Assembly: GCA_937996585.1 (NCBI GenBank) | Contig: CALKUW010000249.1 | Coordinates: 1-13,992 of the forward strand | Length of the DNA: 13,992 bases | DNA from: an uncultured Flavobacteriales bacterium | Lineage (GTDB): Bacteria; Bacteroidota; Bacteroidia; Flavobacteriales_D; Sanyastnellaceae | Direction: 5' to 3' | Part shown: piece by piece, positions 7,847 through 13,835 of the stretch | Layout: each line of letters opens with the position of its first letter | Position numbering within the stretch: the first letter of the stretch is position 1 | The notes under the pieces: model-generated | What the model was told of the DNA's origin: nothing | The model's input: only the letters and a program-made list of their open reading frames with translations | Databases searched by the model: none | Translations under genes and position numbers: made by a program

Positions 7847-8228
7847 GTTGGCGATAGAGCGGTTCGGCGATCCGTCCACTCTAGCCACCAGCGGGGTCAC
7901 CGTCCTTGAGCTGGCCCAGCGTTACGCCAGCGAGTTCGGAGTCGGCGACCTGTTCGGCGAGCATCCCGACGTGACCACTATCTCGGTGGTCGTCGCCTCC
8001 TCGCGCATGGAACAGGCCCAGCTCCTGTACGGAATCGAGAAGGACAAGGAGCGGCTGATGGAGGAAAGCGGCATGGACTACGCCGAGGCCACCTTCAACA
8101 TAGCGAAAGGCGGCGCACACGAGAAAGTGTGGGCCGCCCTGGATCGCCTTGACCGGCGCGTGAATGCTTACCAGTCGTCGCTCGGGAAGGTAGCTGCCAG
8201 GATTATAGGCGAGCCAACTGACGAGTGA
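7764..8228 (+). CDS. Small helical protein of unknown function
   Basis: The frame gives up to 154 residues from ATG 7764, which would overlap the resolvase gene by 83 nt. The N-terminal 25 residues are Thr/Ser/Pro-rich and unlike the rest. A TTG at 7848, just after the resolvase stop, would give about 126 residues beginning near LAIERFG and fits the tight gene packing better. Neither start has a convincing ribosome-binding site. The protein is soluble and helical, with an amphipathic C-terminal segment (VWAALDRLDRRVNAYQSSL). That loosely recalls small DNA-packaging or DNA-binding subunits, but I do not recognise the family and assign no function. It is probably co-transcribed with the resolvase from the promoter at 7312. 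Its 3' end overlaps the convergent 37-residue ORF by 26 bp. Confidence 0.65.
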   Translation: MSLPALVTTTPTTQLSQRTPGSLKTLDELAIERFGDPSTLATSGVTVLELAQRYASEFGVGDLFGEHPDVTTISVVVASSRMEQAQLLYGIEKDKERLMEESGMDYAEATFNIAKGGAHEKVWAALDRLDRRVNAYQSSLGKVAARIIGEPTDE

Positions 8229-8316
8229 TTCGGGCGAGTCGCCGGAACAGGCGCTCGTGTTCTAGCTGAAGGACAACGCGGCCCTCAAAGGGCAGGAACG
8301 GCTGGCGGTACTTCAT
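8203..8316 (-). CDS. Basic 37-residue micro-ORF coupled to the nuclease gene
   Basis: ATG at 8316-8314 overlaps the nuclease stop as ATGA and reads 37 codons to TAA at 8205-8203. The product starts MKYRQPFLPFEGRVV and is rich in Arg and Leu, with a basic amphipathic helix in its second half. It has no membrane segment and no recognised family. Support comes only from the ATGA junction, the same coupling used elsewhere in the operon, and from filling the otherwise empty 84 nt between the two convergent operons. Its last 26 nt are antisense to the end of the plus-strand gene. It may be a real small protein or a chance reading frame. Confidence 0.4.
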   Translation of the reverse strand: MKYRQPFLPFEGRVVLQLEHERLFRRLARITRQLARL

Positions 8317-9203
8317 CGCTCGCACAGGTGGCGGACGGGGCAGAACTCGCGGCAGTAGAACGAGGAGCCGTGGCGCTCGTGGAACTCGGGGCCGGGATCG
8401 TCGCCCTCAAACCTGTCCGCAAGGATTCGTTGTAGGCGCTCACGCTCCTCCACCAGCCGGGTCTGCGGAATCTGGCGGACGTGCAAGCCCTGACGCTGTG
8501 CGCCGGGGTTGTTGCGGTTGACCGCGGCCAGGAAGGTGGCGTCGTAAGCGTCGCCCCCATCCGAGTAGACCGCGAGCTGGGACATGTAGCCGAACCCGTC
8601 CGGCTTATTCCAGAACTCCGAGGTGCCGTAGTTCCGGTAGCCCGTCTCGTTGCTGGACTTCACATCGACCAGGACGGAGTGACCAGCCGAGTCCGGCCAC
8701 CCTCCCGCACCCGGCTCGCGGCGAATCACGAGGTCGGTGTGGCCCTGCTTGGCGAAGAACCCGGAGCCGTCGTCCTCGGGCCACCAGTCAGGAAGTTGGC
8801 GGGTATGCTCGACCTCCATCGTGAAGCCCTCGGGCAGCCCCTTCTCGATGCACGAGTAGACGAAGCCGTGCAGGAGGTGACCGATGGCCCAGGTGATCCT
8901 GGCGCTCTGGTTCGGCTCTCCCCGCGCCTCGCTGCCGTGCTTCCGAACCAGCCAGCCCTGCCGTGCGCAGGAGAGGTTGGTGGAGGGGCGGACAATCGGG
9001 CCGCTGTCTTCGTCGCCCCTGGACTCCCAGCACGAGCCGATGCTCGCCAGGGTGTCCTTCATGTAGGCGTCGAACGCAGCCGGGTCAGTGGTGGCGCGAC
9101 CCTCCTTGAACCAGGAGTCAATCGCATGGGACCAGATGGTGTAGTTGCTCATGGGTGGGGTGGGCAGTTGGTATCGCGGTTGCCCAGCCGCGTTGGAACG
9201 CAT
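8313..9203 (-). CDS. Cas4/RecB-type PD-(D/E)XK nuclease with predicted 4Fe-4S cluster
   Basis: All landmarks of the Cas4/AddB-like branch are visible in 296-residue numbering. There is a first Cys, C79, in NLSCARQ, and a GHLLH motif (H112). D157 lies in GHTDLVI, the D180-V-K182 core sits in LVDVKSS, and Q209-x3-Y213 is in QLAVY. A C-terminal triad follows, C284, C288 and C294 (YCREFCPVRHLC). The four Cys predict an iron-sulfur cluster around a DNA exonuclease/endonuclease core. Such phage nucleases process DNA ends in replication, recombination or host DNA breakdown; the exact role here is inference. Start is uncertain: ATG 9203 gives a Pro/Gln-rich N-terminus, while ATG 9152 (MSNYTIWSH) would remove 17 residues. 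Neither has a Shine-Dalgarno. It lies downstream of the SSB-like gene after a 62-nt gap. Confidence 0.85.
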   Translation of the reverse strand: MRSNAAGQPRYQLPTPPMSNYTIWSHAIDSWFKEGRATTDPAAFDAYMKDTLASIGSCWESRGDEDSGPIVRPSTNLSCARQGWLVRKHGSEARGEPNQSARITWAIGHLLHGFVYSCIEKGLPEGFTMEVEHTRQLPDWWPEDDGSGFFAKQGHTDLVIRREPGAGGWPDSAGHSVLVDVKSSNETGYRNYGTSEFWNKPDGFGYMSQLAVYSDGGDAYDATFLAAVNRNNPGAQRQGLHVRQIPQTRLVEERERLQRILADRFEGDDPGPEFHERHGSSFYCREFCPVRHLCER

Positions 9204-9217
9204 GGAGAATGCGGAGT

Positions 9218-9270
9218 AGTAGAGTGGGCCAGTTTAACGTCGTGGCCCAGGACTCCCCATGAACTCTACT
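9218..9270. repeat. Nested inverted repeat in the gap before the nuclease gene
   Basis: The outer arms are AGTAGAGT (9218-9225) and ACTCTACT (9263-9270). The inner arms are TGGGCCA (9225-9231) and TGGCCCA (9243-9249) around an 11-nt loop. The two stems abut on the left and are separated on the right by about 13 unpaired bases. It fills most of the only sizeable gap (9204-9265) in the replication operon, and its right arm covers the stop of the SSB-like gene. No T-run follows on the minus strand, so it is not a typical terminator. It could be an RNA processing or attenuation structure, or a protein-binding site. Confidence 0.45.
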
Positions 9271-9724
9271 GCTTAAGGCAGGGCGTGTAAGCGTAGGCCG
9301 CGTACTTACCCTTGCCGTTCGGACTCGGCTCGTGCGACACGAAGATGTTGACGCGCCGACCGATCAGGTCCTTCAGGTTGGACTCGGACATACGAGCGGC
9401 GATGGTTTCTTCGTCCAGCTCCTTAGCCTCACCCTCCTGGATGGCGGCACTCCACAGGGCGCGGAGGCCAGAACGCGGACCCATCTTCTTGGACCGCTTG
9501 ATGAACTTCGTCAGGTCCACGTCCTTGTCGGGGCACACGAACTTGAACTGGTAGCGAGCCACTTCGTTCTCGTCGAAGTACGGACTCTCGGGGTCCGGCG
9601 CGTAGGCCGTGATGTCGTCGATCAGGACGTTCTGGTAGAAGCCAGTCGGGACAAGTTCCTTCTTACCCTGGGCCTCGTCGAGGGTCGGGCTGAAGTCGAG
9701 AAGAGAAGGGTCAGAGTCAGTCAT
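9266..9724 (-). CDS. Putative ssDNA-binding (OB-fold-like) protein
   Basis: The 152-residue protein has the layout of phage SSB-like proteins. Its N-terminus is acidic and disordered. A GFYQNVLIDDI strand-like start lies at 28-38, with beta-prone RYQFKFVCP near 57-65. A basic FIKRSKKMG segment spans 74-82, and a closing LIGRRVNIFVSHEP strand is near 120-133 before a terminal YAAYAYTPC. This recalls the OB-fold proteins encoded beside phage family A polymerases, so a role coating ssDNA at the fork is likely but inferred. The acidic C-terminal tip typical of bacterial SSB is absent, and the acidic residues are at the N-terminus instead. Its ATG overlaps the upstream gene's stop by 8 nt (ATGACTGA, 9717-9724). 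No Shine-Dalgarno is seen. Confidence 0.6.
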   Translation of the reverse strand: MTDSDPSLLDFSPTLDEAQGKKELVPTGFYQNVLIDDITAYAPDPESPYFDENEVARYQFKFVCPDKDVDLTKFIKRSKKMGPRSGLRALWSAAIQEGEAKELDEETIAARMSESNLKDLIGRRVNIFVSHEPSPNGKGKYAAYAYTPCLKQ

Positions 9725-9962
9725 TTTCTTGAACTTTTAGGTGTTCGGGAATCGAGGATTCGTTTGGGTTAGTCGGTTGTGAAACCTGGAGCAGTTGTTC
9801 CAGGACACTGACCGACCCGCTCGCCGTGCCGTGAATGATGTCGTGCAGATTCTTGAGGGCTGCACTCAGCTTCACGAGGCTATCGGGGTCGGCGGTCATC
9901 ATAGCCTTCATCACCTTCTCGTAGATGAGCTTGGGGGTCGGGCTACTAGGATCGTTCGACAT
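9717..9962 (-). CDS. Small soluble protein of unknown function (81 aa)
   Basis: This short protein is predicted to be helical from about residue 10 to 60 (KLIYEKVMKAMMTADPDSL and a following Leu-rich helix) and ends in a polar, Pro/Asn/Ser-rich tail. No cysteines, membrane segment or catalytic motif are visible, and I do not recognise the family. Its ATG shares a base with the polymerase TAA (TAATG at 9964-9960), and its own stop overlaps the SSB-like start. It is therefore firmly embedded between polymerase and SSB-like genes. A role as a polymerase or SSB accessory factor is a guess from position only. Confidence 0.7.
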   Translation of the reverse strand: MSNDPSSPTPKLIYEKVMKAMMTADPDSLVKLSAALKNLHDIIHGTASGSVSVLEQLLQVSQPTNPNESSIPEHLKVQEND

Positions 9963-11659
9963 TAGTGTACATCCGCCCAGCGTTCTCCTTCCCCTCCATC
10001 GCAGTCGAATCGGACTGACCCGAGCGCATCCGGGAAGGCGTTCTGCGCGGCGTCGGACATGATTCTAGCCACATCGGAACCCCGCATCAAGGGATTCTGG
10101 CAAATAATCTCGTCGTGAACCACGAGAATCGGCTCCGCTCCAGCCTCGTCCAGGGCGACAAGGGCCGAGCGCATCAGCTCTGCGGCGGTCCCCTGCACCT
10201 CCTGGCTCACAGCCGGAAGCGTACTCTCGTCGGCGGTGAACACCCGCGTCCTGCCGCTCAGGGTGCGGACAACGCGCTGGGTGCTGGCCTTCGACCACAC
10301 CCCCTCCATCCATTCGTGGAGCCGGGGCAGTCCCTTCCGGTGGTCGTCAATCCAGCGCCGAGCAGTCTCCAGGTCCGAGCGCAGTTCCAGGCTCAGTCGC
10401 TTGGCCTTCATGCCGTTCAGGATACCGAAGTTGATGGCCTTCGCGCCGAACCGCTGGCTCTCGGTTACCTGTTCAAACGGGATTCCGAGGGCCGAGGCTG
10501 CGGTTTCGGTGTGCGGGTCGCGCCCCGAAGCGAACGCCTCAAGCAGCGTATCCTCCCCGCTCAGTGCAGCGGCGACTCGCAGCTCCACCTGGCTGAAGTC
10601 CGCGCCGCAGACATAGCCGCCTCTCGATCCGAACATCCCCCGAGCCGCAGGGCCGAGAACCTTGTCGCGCTTCGGAGCCTGTTGGAGCGGCGGGTCGCTG
10701 TAACTGAAGCGCCCAGTCCGGGCGCCGGTCGTGCGGACAGATGGGTAAATCATTCCGTCGTGGGTGCGGAAGCCTCGGAGGTTGGCGACCAGTCCGTACC
10801 CCAGCTTGTGTCCGGTGCGGGCGCTCAGGAGGGCAAGCACCCGCTCGTCGCCAGCTTCCGCCAGTCGCCGAAGTGCTTGCGCGTCCGTCTTCCACCAGCC
10901 GGACTTCGGGTTCCGCACGAGCTTGACCCCGGCCTCGTGGAGCCAGTCGCCCACCTGTTTCGGGGCGTTGATGTTGCCCGTGAACCCGTGCGATGCGAGG
11001 GACTGAATCGCCTCCTCGTAGCGACCGAGTGCCAGCCGCTCAAACTTGTGGAGGCCGTCATCGTAGAGCCGAACTCCCCGAGCCTCCATCCGCCGGACCG
11101 CATCCTCAGTCCGCCTGTCCATGTGCGCCCAGGCTGACCGCTGAATGTAGTTCCAGAGGTAGGAGGTGAACACGCAGTCATCCCACAGGTACTCGCACAG
11201 CTCCGCCTCGTCCATCTCGTGGATGCGGTTCGTCCCCCACTTCTCCGCCGACTTGAGCATCGGCGAGGTCTTGATCTTCTTCCACCCGAGCGACCGCGCC
11301 TGTTCGTCCAGGCTCAGGGGCTGCGATGTGCAGCCGTGCGCGAGGTGGAGCATGGTGTCGTCCCACTCCGCGAGGTCCAGGTCGAGGGCCAGCGCGTCGA
11401 AGCGTAGGTTGTGGCCGACCAGATGCAGCCCCTCCGCAATCGGGCGGATCCCGGCGTCGAACTCCTCCCGCGTCCAGATGAAGCAGTGGTTGGTTCGATG
11501 GGGCGTCATGCCAATCCACTCGGCCCGGTGCTGGCCGTTGCGAACCATCAGCCCGTTCGTCTCGGTGTCGAGAATCCAGGTGCGGCCAGCCTTCTCGACT
11601 GCGCTCCTGAACTGCTCCGGGGTTGCGCCCCGAATGATAGAGGTGGGGGGCTTCTTCAC
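9962..11659 (-). CDS. polA: Family A DNA polymerase with 3'-5' exonuclease domain
   Basis: I start the gene at GTG 11659, whose G is the last base of the helicase stop (TAGTG). The longer frame from 11743 would overlap the helicase by 85 nt. The product is 565 residues. The proofreading domain shows D31/E33 (LDTETNG), N84/D88 (GHNLRFD) and Y157-x3-D161. The polymerase domain shows TGRFS near 315-319, motif A with D354 (ADFSQVELR), motif B R403-x3-K407-x3-F411, and motif C H515-D516-E517 (VVHDE). There is no 5'-3' nuclease domain, as usual in phages. The residue equal to E. coli Phe762 is Phe. The O-helix residue equal to Tyr766 is Asn415, which is unusual. It acts as the replicative polymerase, with helicase upstream and SSB-like protein downstream in one operon. 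Confidence 0.95.
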   Translation of the reverse strand: MKKPPTSIIRGATPEQFRSAVEKAGRTWILDTETNGLMVRNGQHRAEWIGMTPHRTNHCFIWTREEFDAGIRPIAEGLHLVGHNLRFDALALDLDLAEWDDTMLHLAHGCTSQPLSLDEQARSLGWKKIKTSPMLKSAEKWGTNRIHEMDEAELCEYLWDDCVFTSYLWNYIQRSAWAHMDRRTEDAVRRMEARGVRLYDDGLHKFERLALGRYEEAIQSLASHGFTGNINAPKQVGDWLHEAGVKLVRNPKSGWWKTDAQALRRLAEAGDERVLALLSARTGHKLGYGLVANLRGFRTHDGMIYPSVRTTGARTGRFSYSDPPLQQAPKRDKVLGPAARGMFGSRGGYVCGADFSQVELRVAAALSGEDTLLEAFASGRDPHTETAASALGIPFEQVTESQRFGAKAINFGILNGMKAKRLSLELRSDLETARRWIDDHRKGLPRLHEWMEGVWSKASTQRVVRTLSGRTRVFTADESTLPAVSQEVQGTAAELMRSALVALDEAGAEPILVVHDEIICQNPLMRGSDVARIMSDAAQNAFPDALGSVRFDCDGGEGERWADVH

Positions 11660-12771
11660 TACAGCATCCCCATCAAGCTCATCGGAATGTGGAGCCGCTT
11701 CCGCGCCCGAGTCATCGCAACATACAGCAGCTTCAGGGTCCACGGCTCCTTACGCAGGACGGCGGGGCGCTGCTTGTTCGGCCACGGCAGGAGGAACACA
11801 TCGTCCGCCTCCGCACCCTTCGCCCCATGGATGCTGCTCAACCGGAGGGGCGCATCAACGCCGCTCACGACCGGGGTGTTCGCCAGCCCCCACTCCCGGA
11901 GCGCCGCACCGACCGAGAAGCGCGAGTGGCCCAGGACCAGGCCGCGAGCTGGGGCGAGTCGGTGGTCCCACACCAGCACCTCGGTCGGGTGTTCGGCGGC
12001 AAAGGTGTCCGCGCTCCGGTCCCAGTAGGGCGCCAGAGTCCGAGCGGCCAAGGAGGCGACGGGATCGCCCACTCGCCAGCCCCCAACCAACTGCCGGTGC
12101 GTCGCCCCCTTGTCCCGCCACACTGCGGGGAGGGCAGTCGAGGAGGTTCCCTTCGACTCGATGAAGATGGCCTGACCGGGATCGCCGTAACTGGTCAGCT
12201 TCCGGGAGACACAGGCCCGCATGCCCGCGTACTCGATGGCGCTGATGTCCTGCGCCTCGTCGATGATGGCCTCCTCGTAGGGGGGCGTGGCGAGGGGCGC
12301 ACCAGCCGCCAGCCACCGGGCCAGCGGGAGGACGTAGCGCAGGGGGCCGACCGGGGGCAGTCGGTCCAGGTCGAACGGCGGCTCGCCCTGCCCGTCCCAA
12401 TCGTGGAGGGCCATCGCGGTCCCCTCCCAATCGCTCCGAGGTTTCAGCGACGGAGCCTCGGCCTCGTAGCGTTCAAGGGCCGGGTCGGCGCTGTTGTAGA
12501 TGGGGCGGGTCTGGTAGGCGACCGACTCGCGACCGCTCCTGCCCTGCGTTTTGCTGTAGTGCTGGGCGTGGGGCCAGGTCAGGCTGTAGATCGTGCCAGC
12601 AACCCCGCCCCGCTGGCGCACCTCCTGAGCCGCAGCCCTGGTGTAGGTGGCAACGGGAACCCCCGGCTCAAGTGAGCGGAGGATTGTTGTCGTCTTGCCT
12701 GTGCCTGGGGGGCCATCGACGACGAATCGCTCGACGGCCCCACCCTCCGCTAGTCTCTCCGCTTCATCCAC
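11659..12771 (-). CDS. Compact superfamily 1 (UvrD/Dda-like) DNA helicase
   Basis: The 370-residue protein contains the SF1A series in order. Walker A GPPGTGKT is at 20-27, motif Ia-like YTRAAAQEV at 43-51 and motif II DEAQD at 171-175. Motif III GDPGQ is at 196-200, motif V SSIHGAKGAEADDVF at 312-326 and motif VI YVAMTRARKRL at 350-360. It should be an ATP-driven DNA translocase or helicase. It is much shorter than UvrD (about 700 residues). Only about 110 residues lie between motifs III and V, so the 2B insertion of UvrD/Rep must be missing or tiny. The start is GTG 12771; an in-frame TAA lies four codons upstream, so no earlier start exists. The gene's first 22 nt overlap the 32-residue micro-ORF, and its stop overlaps the polymerase GTG. 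Confidence 0.92.
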   Translation of the reverse strand: MDEAERLAEGGAVERFVVDGPPGTGKTTTILRSLEPGVPVATYTRAAAQEVRQRGGVAGTIYSLTWPHAQHYSKTQGRSGRESVAYQTRPIYNSADPALERYEAEAPSLKPRSDWEGTAMALHDWDGQGEPPFDLDRLPPVGPLRYVLPLARWLAAGAPLATPPYEEAIIDEAQDISAIEYAGMRACVSRKLTSYGDPGQAIFIESKGTSSTALPAVWRDKGATHRQLVGGWRVGDPVASLAARTLAPYWDRSADTFAAEHPTEVLVWDHRLAPARGLVLGHSRFSVGAALREWGLANTPVVSGVDAPLRLSSIHGAKGAEADDVFLLPWPNKQRPAVLRKEPWTLKLLYVAMTRARKRLHIPMSLMGML

Positions 12772-12848
12772 GCGGGCAGCTTATCAAAGTACCGCGCGGC
12801 AATCAAGGCTCCGAGGACTAGTCCGGTAAAGAAGGGGAGAATGCTCAT
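12750..12848 (-). CDS. 32-residue single-TM micro-ORF
   Basis: ATG at 12848-12846 shares its A with the hydrolase stop (TGATG) and reads 32 codons to TAG at 12752-12750. The first 19 residues, MSILPFFTGLVLGALIAAR, form one hydrophobic helix. A basic tail follows (ending KRRD), which would stay cytoplasmic by the positive-inside rule. It fills the 76 nt between hydrolase and helicase and runs 22 nt into the helicase gene. The coupled start, coherent membrane topology and lack of other use for the gap support a real gene. A small membrane anchor, a holin-like or a host-interaction peptide are all possible, and none can be chosen. Confidence 0.55.
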   Translation of the reverse strand: MSILPFFTGLVLGALIAARYFDKLPAWMKRRD

Positions 12849-13747
12849 CAGGTCAGGTGCTTGGCGAGGAAGTTTTTACAGGCCAGGAAGGCCAGCTCAG
12901 TGCCGGTGTTGGCGCCGATCGCGTGGGCGAACTCACGAATCACTTGGAACTCCACCTCGGCGCCACGCTTCCGCATCTCGGCGACAAAGGTTTCGCACTG
13001 GCTGCGGGGAATGGTGGTGTCGTCCTCGCCCCACACGACCAGGTACTTCGTGGTCGTCGGGAGCTGGTCGATTTTGCTGTTCACCGAGCGAGCCTTCAGG
13101 AGGTCTTGGTCCCGACTGCTCAACTCGCTCCAGGTGTCGGTGTTGGCCCCGGCGAACCCAGGGATGTCCGCGATGATGGTGGCGCGGGTCGAGTCGTCGA
13201 AGGCGTCGTAGTCCGCCACGTCCAGGAGCGGCGAGCGGAGGATGCAGACATCGGGGGTCAGACCGCGAGCCATCGCCAGCCCCGCCATCATGCCGCCGCG
13301 AGAGTCGCCCCAGATGACACGCTGCGAGTCGCCCGTGTCGTACAGCTCCAGGGCCGCCGAGTAAATCTGAAGGACATCCTCGACATCCGCGCCGCCGAAC
13401 TCGTCGGTGCCGCTCGACGCCGTGCCGCCGTTCCAGGAGCCGCCGCCCTCGCGGAGGTCCGGGCAGACGACCGTATACTCGTCCCAGGTGGGCGGGGCAG
13501 AGTAGCCGACCTGACAGATGCCGACCGCCGCCGAGTTGCCGATGATCTTCGCATCGGTGTAGCTGCTACCCGCGCCACCGCCTCGGATGTAGGTGATGAT
13601 GGGACCGCTCGGGCCGCCGCTGGTCTTGTAGAACGCCAGCCCGTACTGGGTCACGTTGTCAATCGAACCAGTCCAGGTTCGGCCCGTCACTCCGGTGTGG
13701 AGAGAGCCGGAAGCTGGCGTATAAGCAGCGTCAGTGAGGATTCCCAT
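12848..13747 (-). CDS. Alpha/beta hydrolase (S9/dienelactone-hydrolase-like), promoter-proximal gene
   Basis: The 299-residue protein shows the alpha/beta hydrolase plan. An oxyanion-type RGGGAG lies at 55-60, and the nucleophile elbow WGDSRGG has Ser149 as the nucleophile. An acid, Asp242 or Asp243, sits in VVWGEDDTTIP, and His275 lies in EFAHAIG. It should be a serine hydrolase (esterase or peptidase-like), with substrate unknown. No signal peptide or TM is present, so it likely acts in the cytoplasm or is carried in the particle. ATG 13747 lies 9 nt after a perfect -10 box and has no Shine-Dalgarno. It is the first gene of the replication operon, an odd place for such an enzyme, and its stop overlaps the next micro-ORF's ATG. 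A host-metabolism, anti-host or surface-modifying role is speculation. Confidence 0.85.
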   Translation of the reverse strand: MGILTDAAYTPASGSLHTGVTGRTWTGSIDNVTQYGLAFYKTSGGPSGPIITYIRGGGAGSSYTDAKIIGNSAAVGICQVGYSAPPTWDEYTVVCPDLREGGGSWNGGTASSGTDEFGGADVEDVLQIYSAALELYDTGDSQRVIWGDSRGGMMAGLAMARGLTPDVCILRSPLLDVADYDAFDDSTRATIIADIPGFAGANTDTWSELSSRDQDLLKARSVNSKIDQLPTTTKYLVVWGEDDTTIPRSQCETFVAEMRKRGAEVEFQVIREFAHAIGANTGTELAFLACKNFLAKHLT

Positions 13748-13756
13748 GGTGCGGGC

Positions 13757-13784
13757 ATTATAGTGCCCCGCCCCCGCATGTCAA
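13757..13784 (-). promoter_or_regulatory. Consensus sigma70-type promoter of the replication operon, predicted (nearly) leaderless
   Basis: On the minus strand TTGACA (13784-13779) and TATAAT (13762-13757) are both perfect and 16 bp apart. Start of transcription about 7 nt after the -10 box falls on the A at 13750, three bases before the hydrolase ATG at 13747. It lies just downstream of the terminator of the previous gene, so it begins a separate transcription unit. It shares GGGCACTATAATGC with the promoter at 7312. Confidence 0.88.
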
Positions 13785-13797
13785 GTTACATATAACC

Positions 13798-13829
13798 AAA
13801 AGACCCCGCTCCTGGTCAGGGGAGCGGGG
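13798..13829 (-). terminator. Intrinsic terminator after the zinc-ribbon gene
   Basis: On the minus strand a perfect 9-bp GC-rich stem (arms 13829-13821 and 13812-13804, CCCCGCTCC with GGAGCGGGG) with an 8-nt loop is followed by TCTTTT. It starts 6 nt after the stop of the zinc-ribbon gene and ends upstream of the replication-operon promoter. The T-run is on the minus side only, so it acts on minus-strand transcription. Confidence 0.85.
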
Positions 13830-13835
13830 CCGCTG

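Noticed and set aside
8205..8210. TATAAT on the minus strand near the convergence point
   Set aside because: No -35-like hexamer lies 15-19 bp upstream, no start codon follows, and it lacks the shared GGGCAC extension.
8235..8257. Hairpin CGAG-t-CGCC / GGCGCTCG between the convergent operons, considered as a terminator
   Set aside because: The stem has a bulge and no T-run follows on either strand. Such short GC stems arise easily by chance in this composition.
9251..9260. Short ATG-started 8-codon frame in the gap upstream of the nuclease, considered as a leader peptide
   Set aside because: It is too short and has no start signal or coupling, and a chance ATG is sufficient explanation.
8481..9290. 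Long plus-strand open frame (269 codons) opposite the nuclease and nearby
   Set aside because: It is antisense to a gene with complete nuclease motifs. Its translation is low-complexity and rich in Val, Gly, Arg and Leu without motifs, as expected for the reverse of GC-rich codons.
11660..11743. 28-residue N-terminal extension of the polymerase
   Set aside because: It lies entirely within the helicase 3' end. The TAGTG junction start matches the operon's pattern and begins just before the exonuclease domain.
10115..12675. Several plus-strand open frames of about 330-340 codons opposite polymerase and helicase
   Set aside because: They mirror strongly supported minus-strand genes, have no recognisable domains and lack plausible starts or promoters.
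12857..13795. Plus-strand 312-codon frame opposite the hydrolase
   Set aside because: The opposite strand carries the catalytic triad, promoter and coupled downstream gene. This frame also runs through that promoter and shows no domain.
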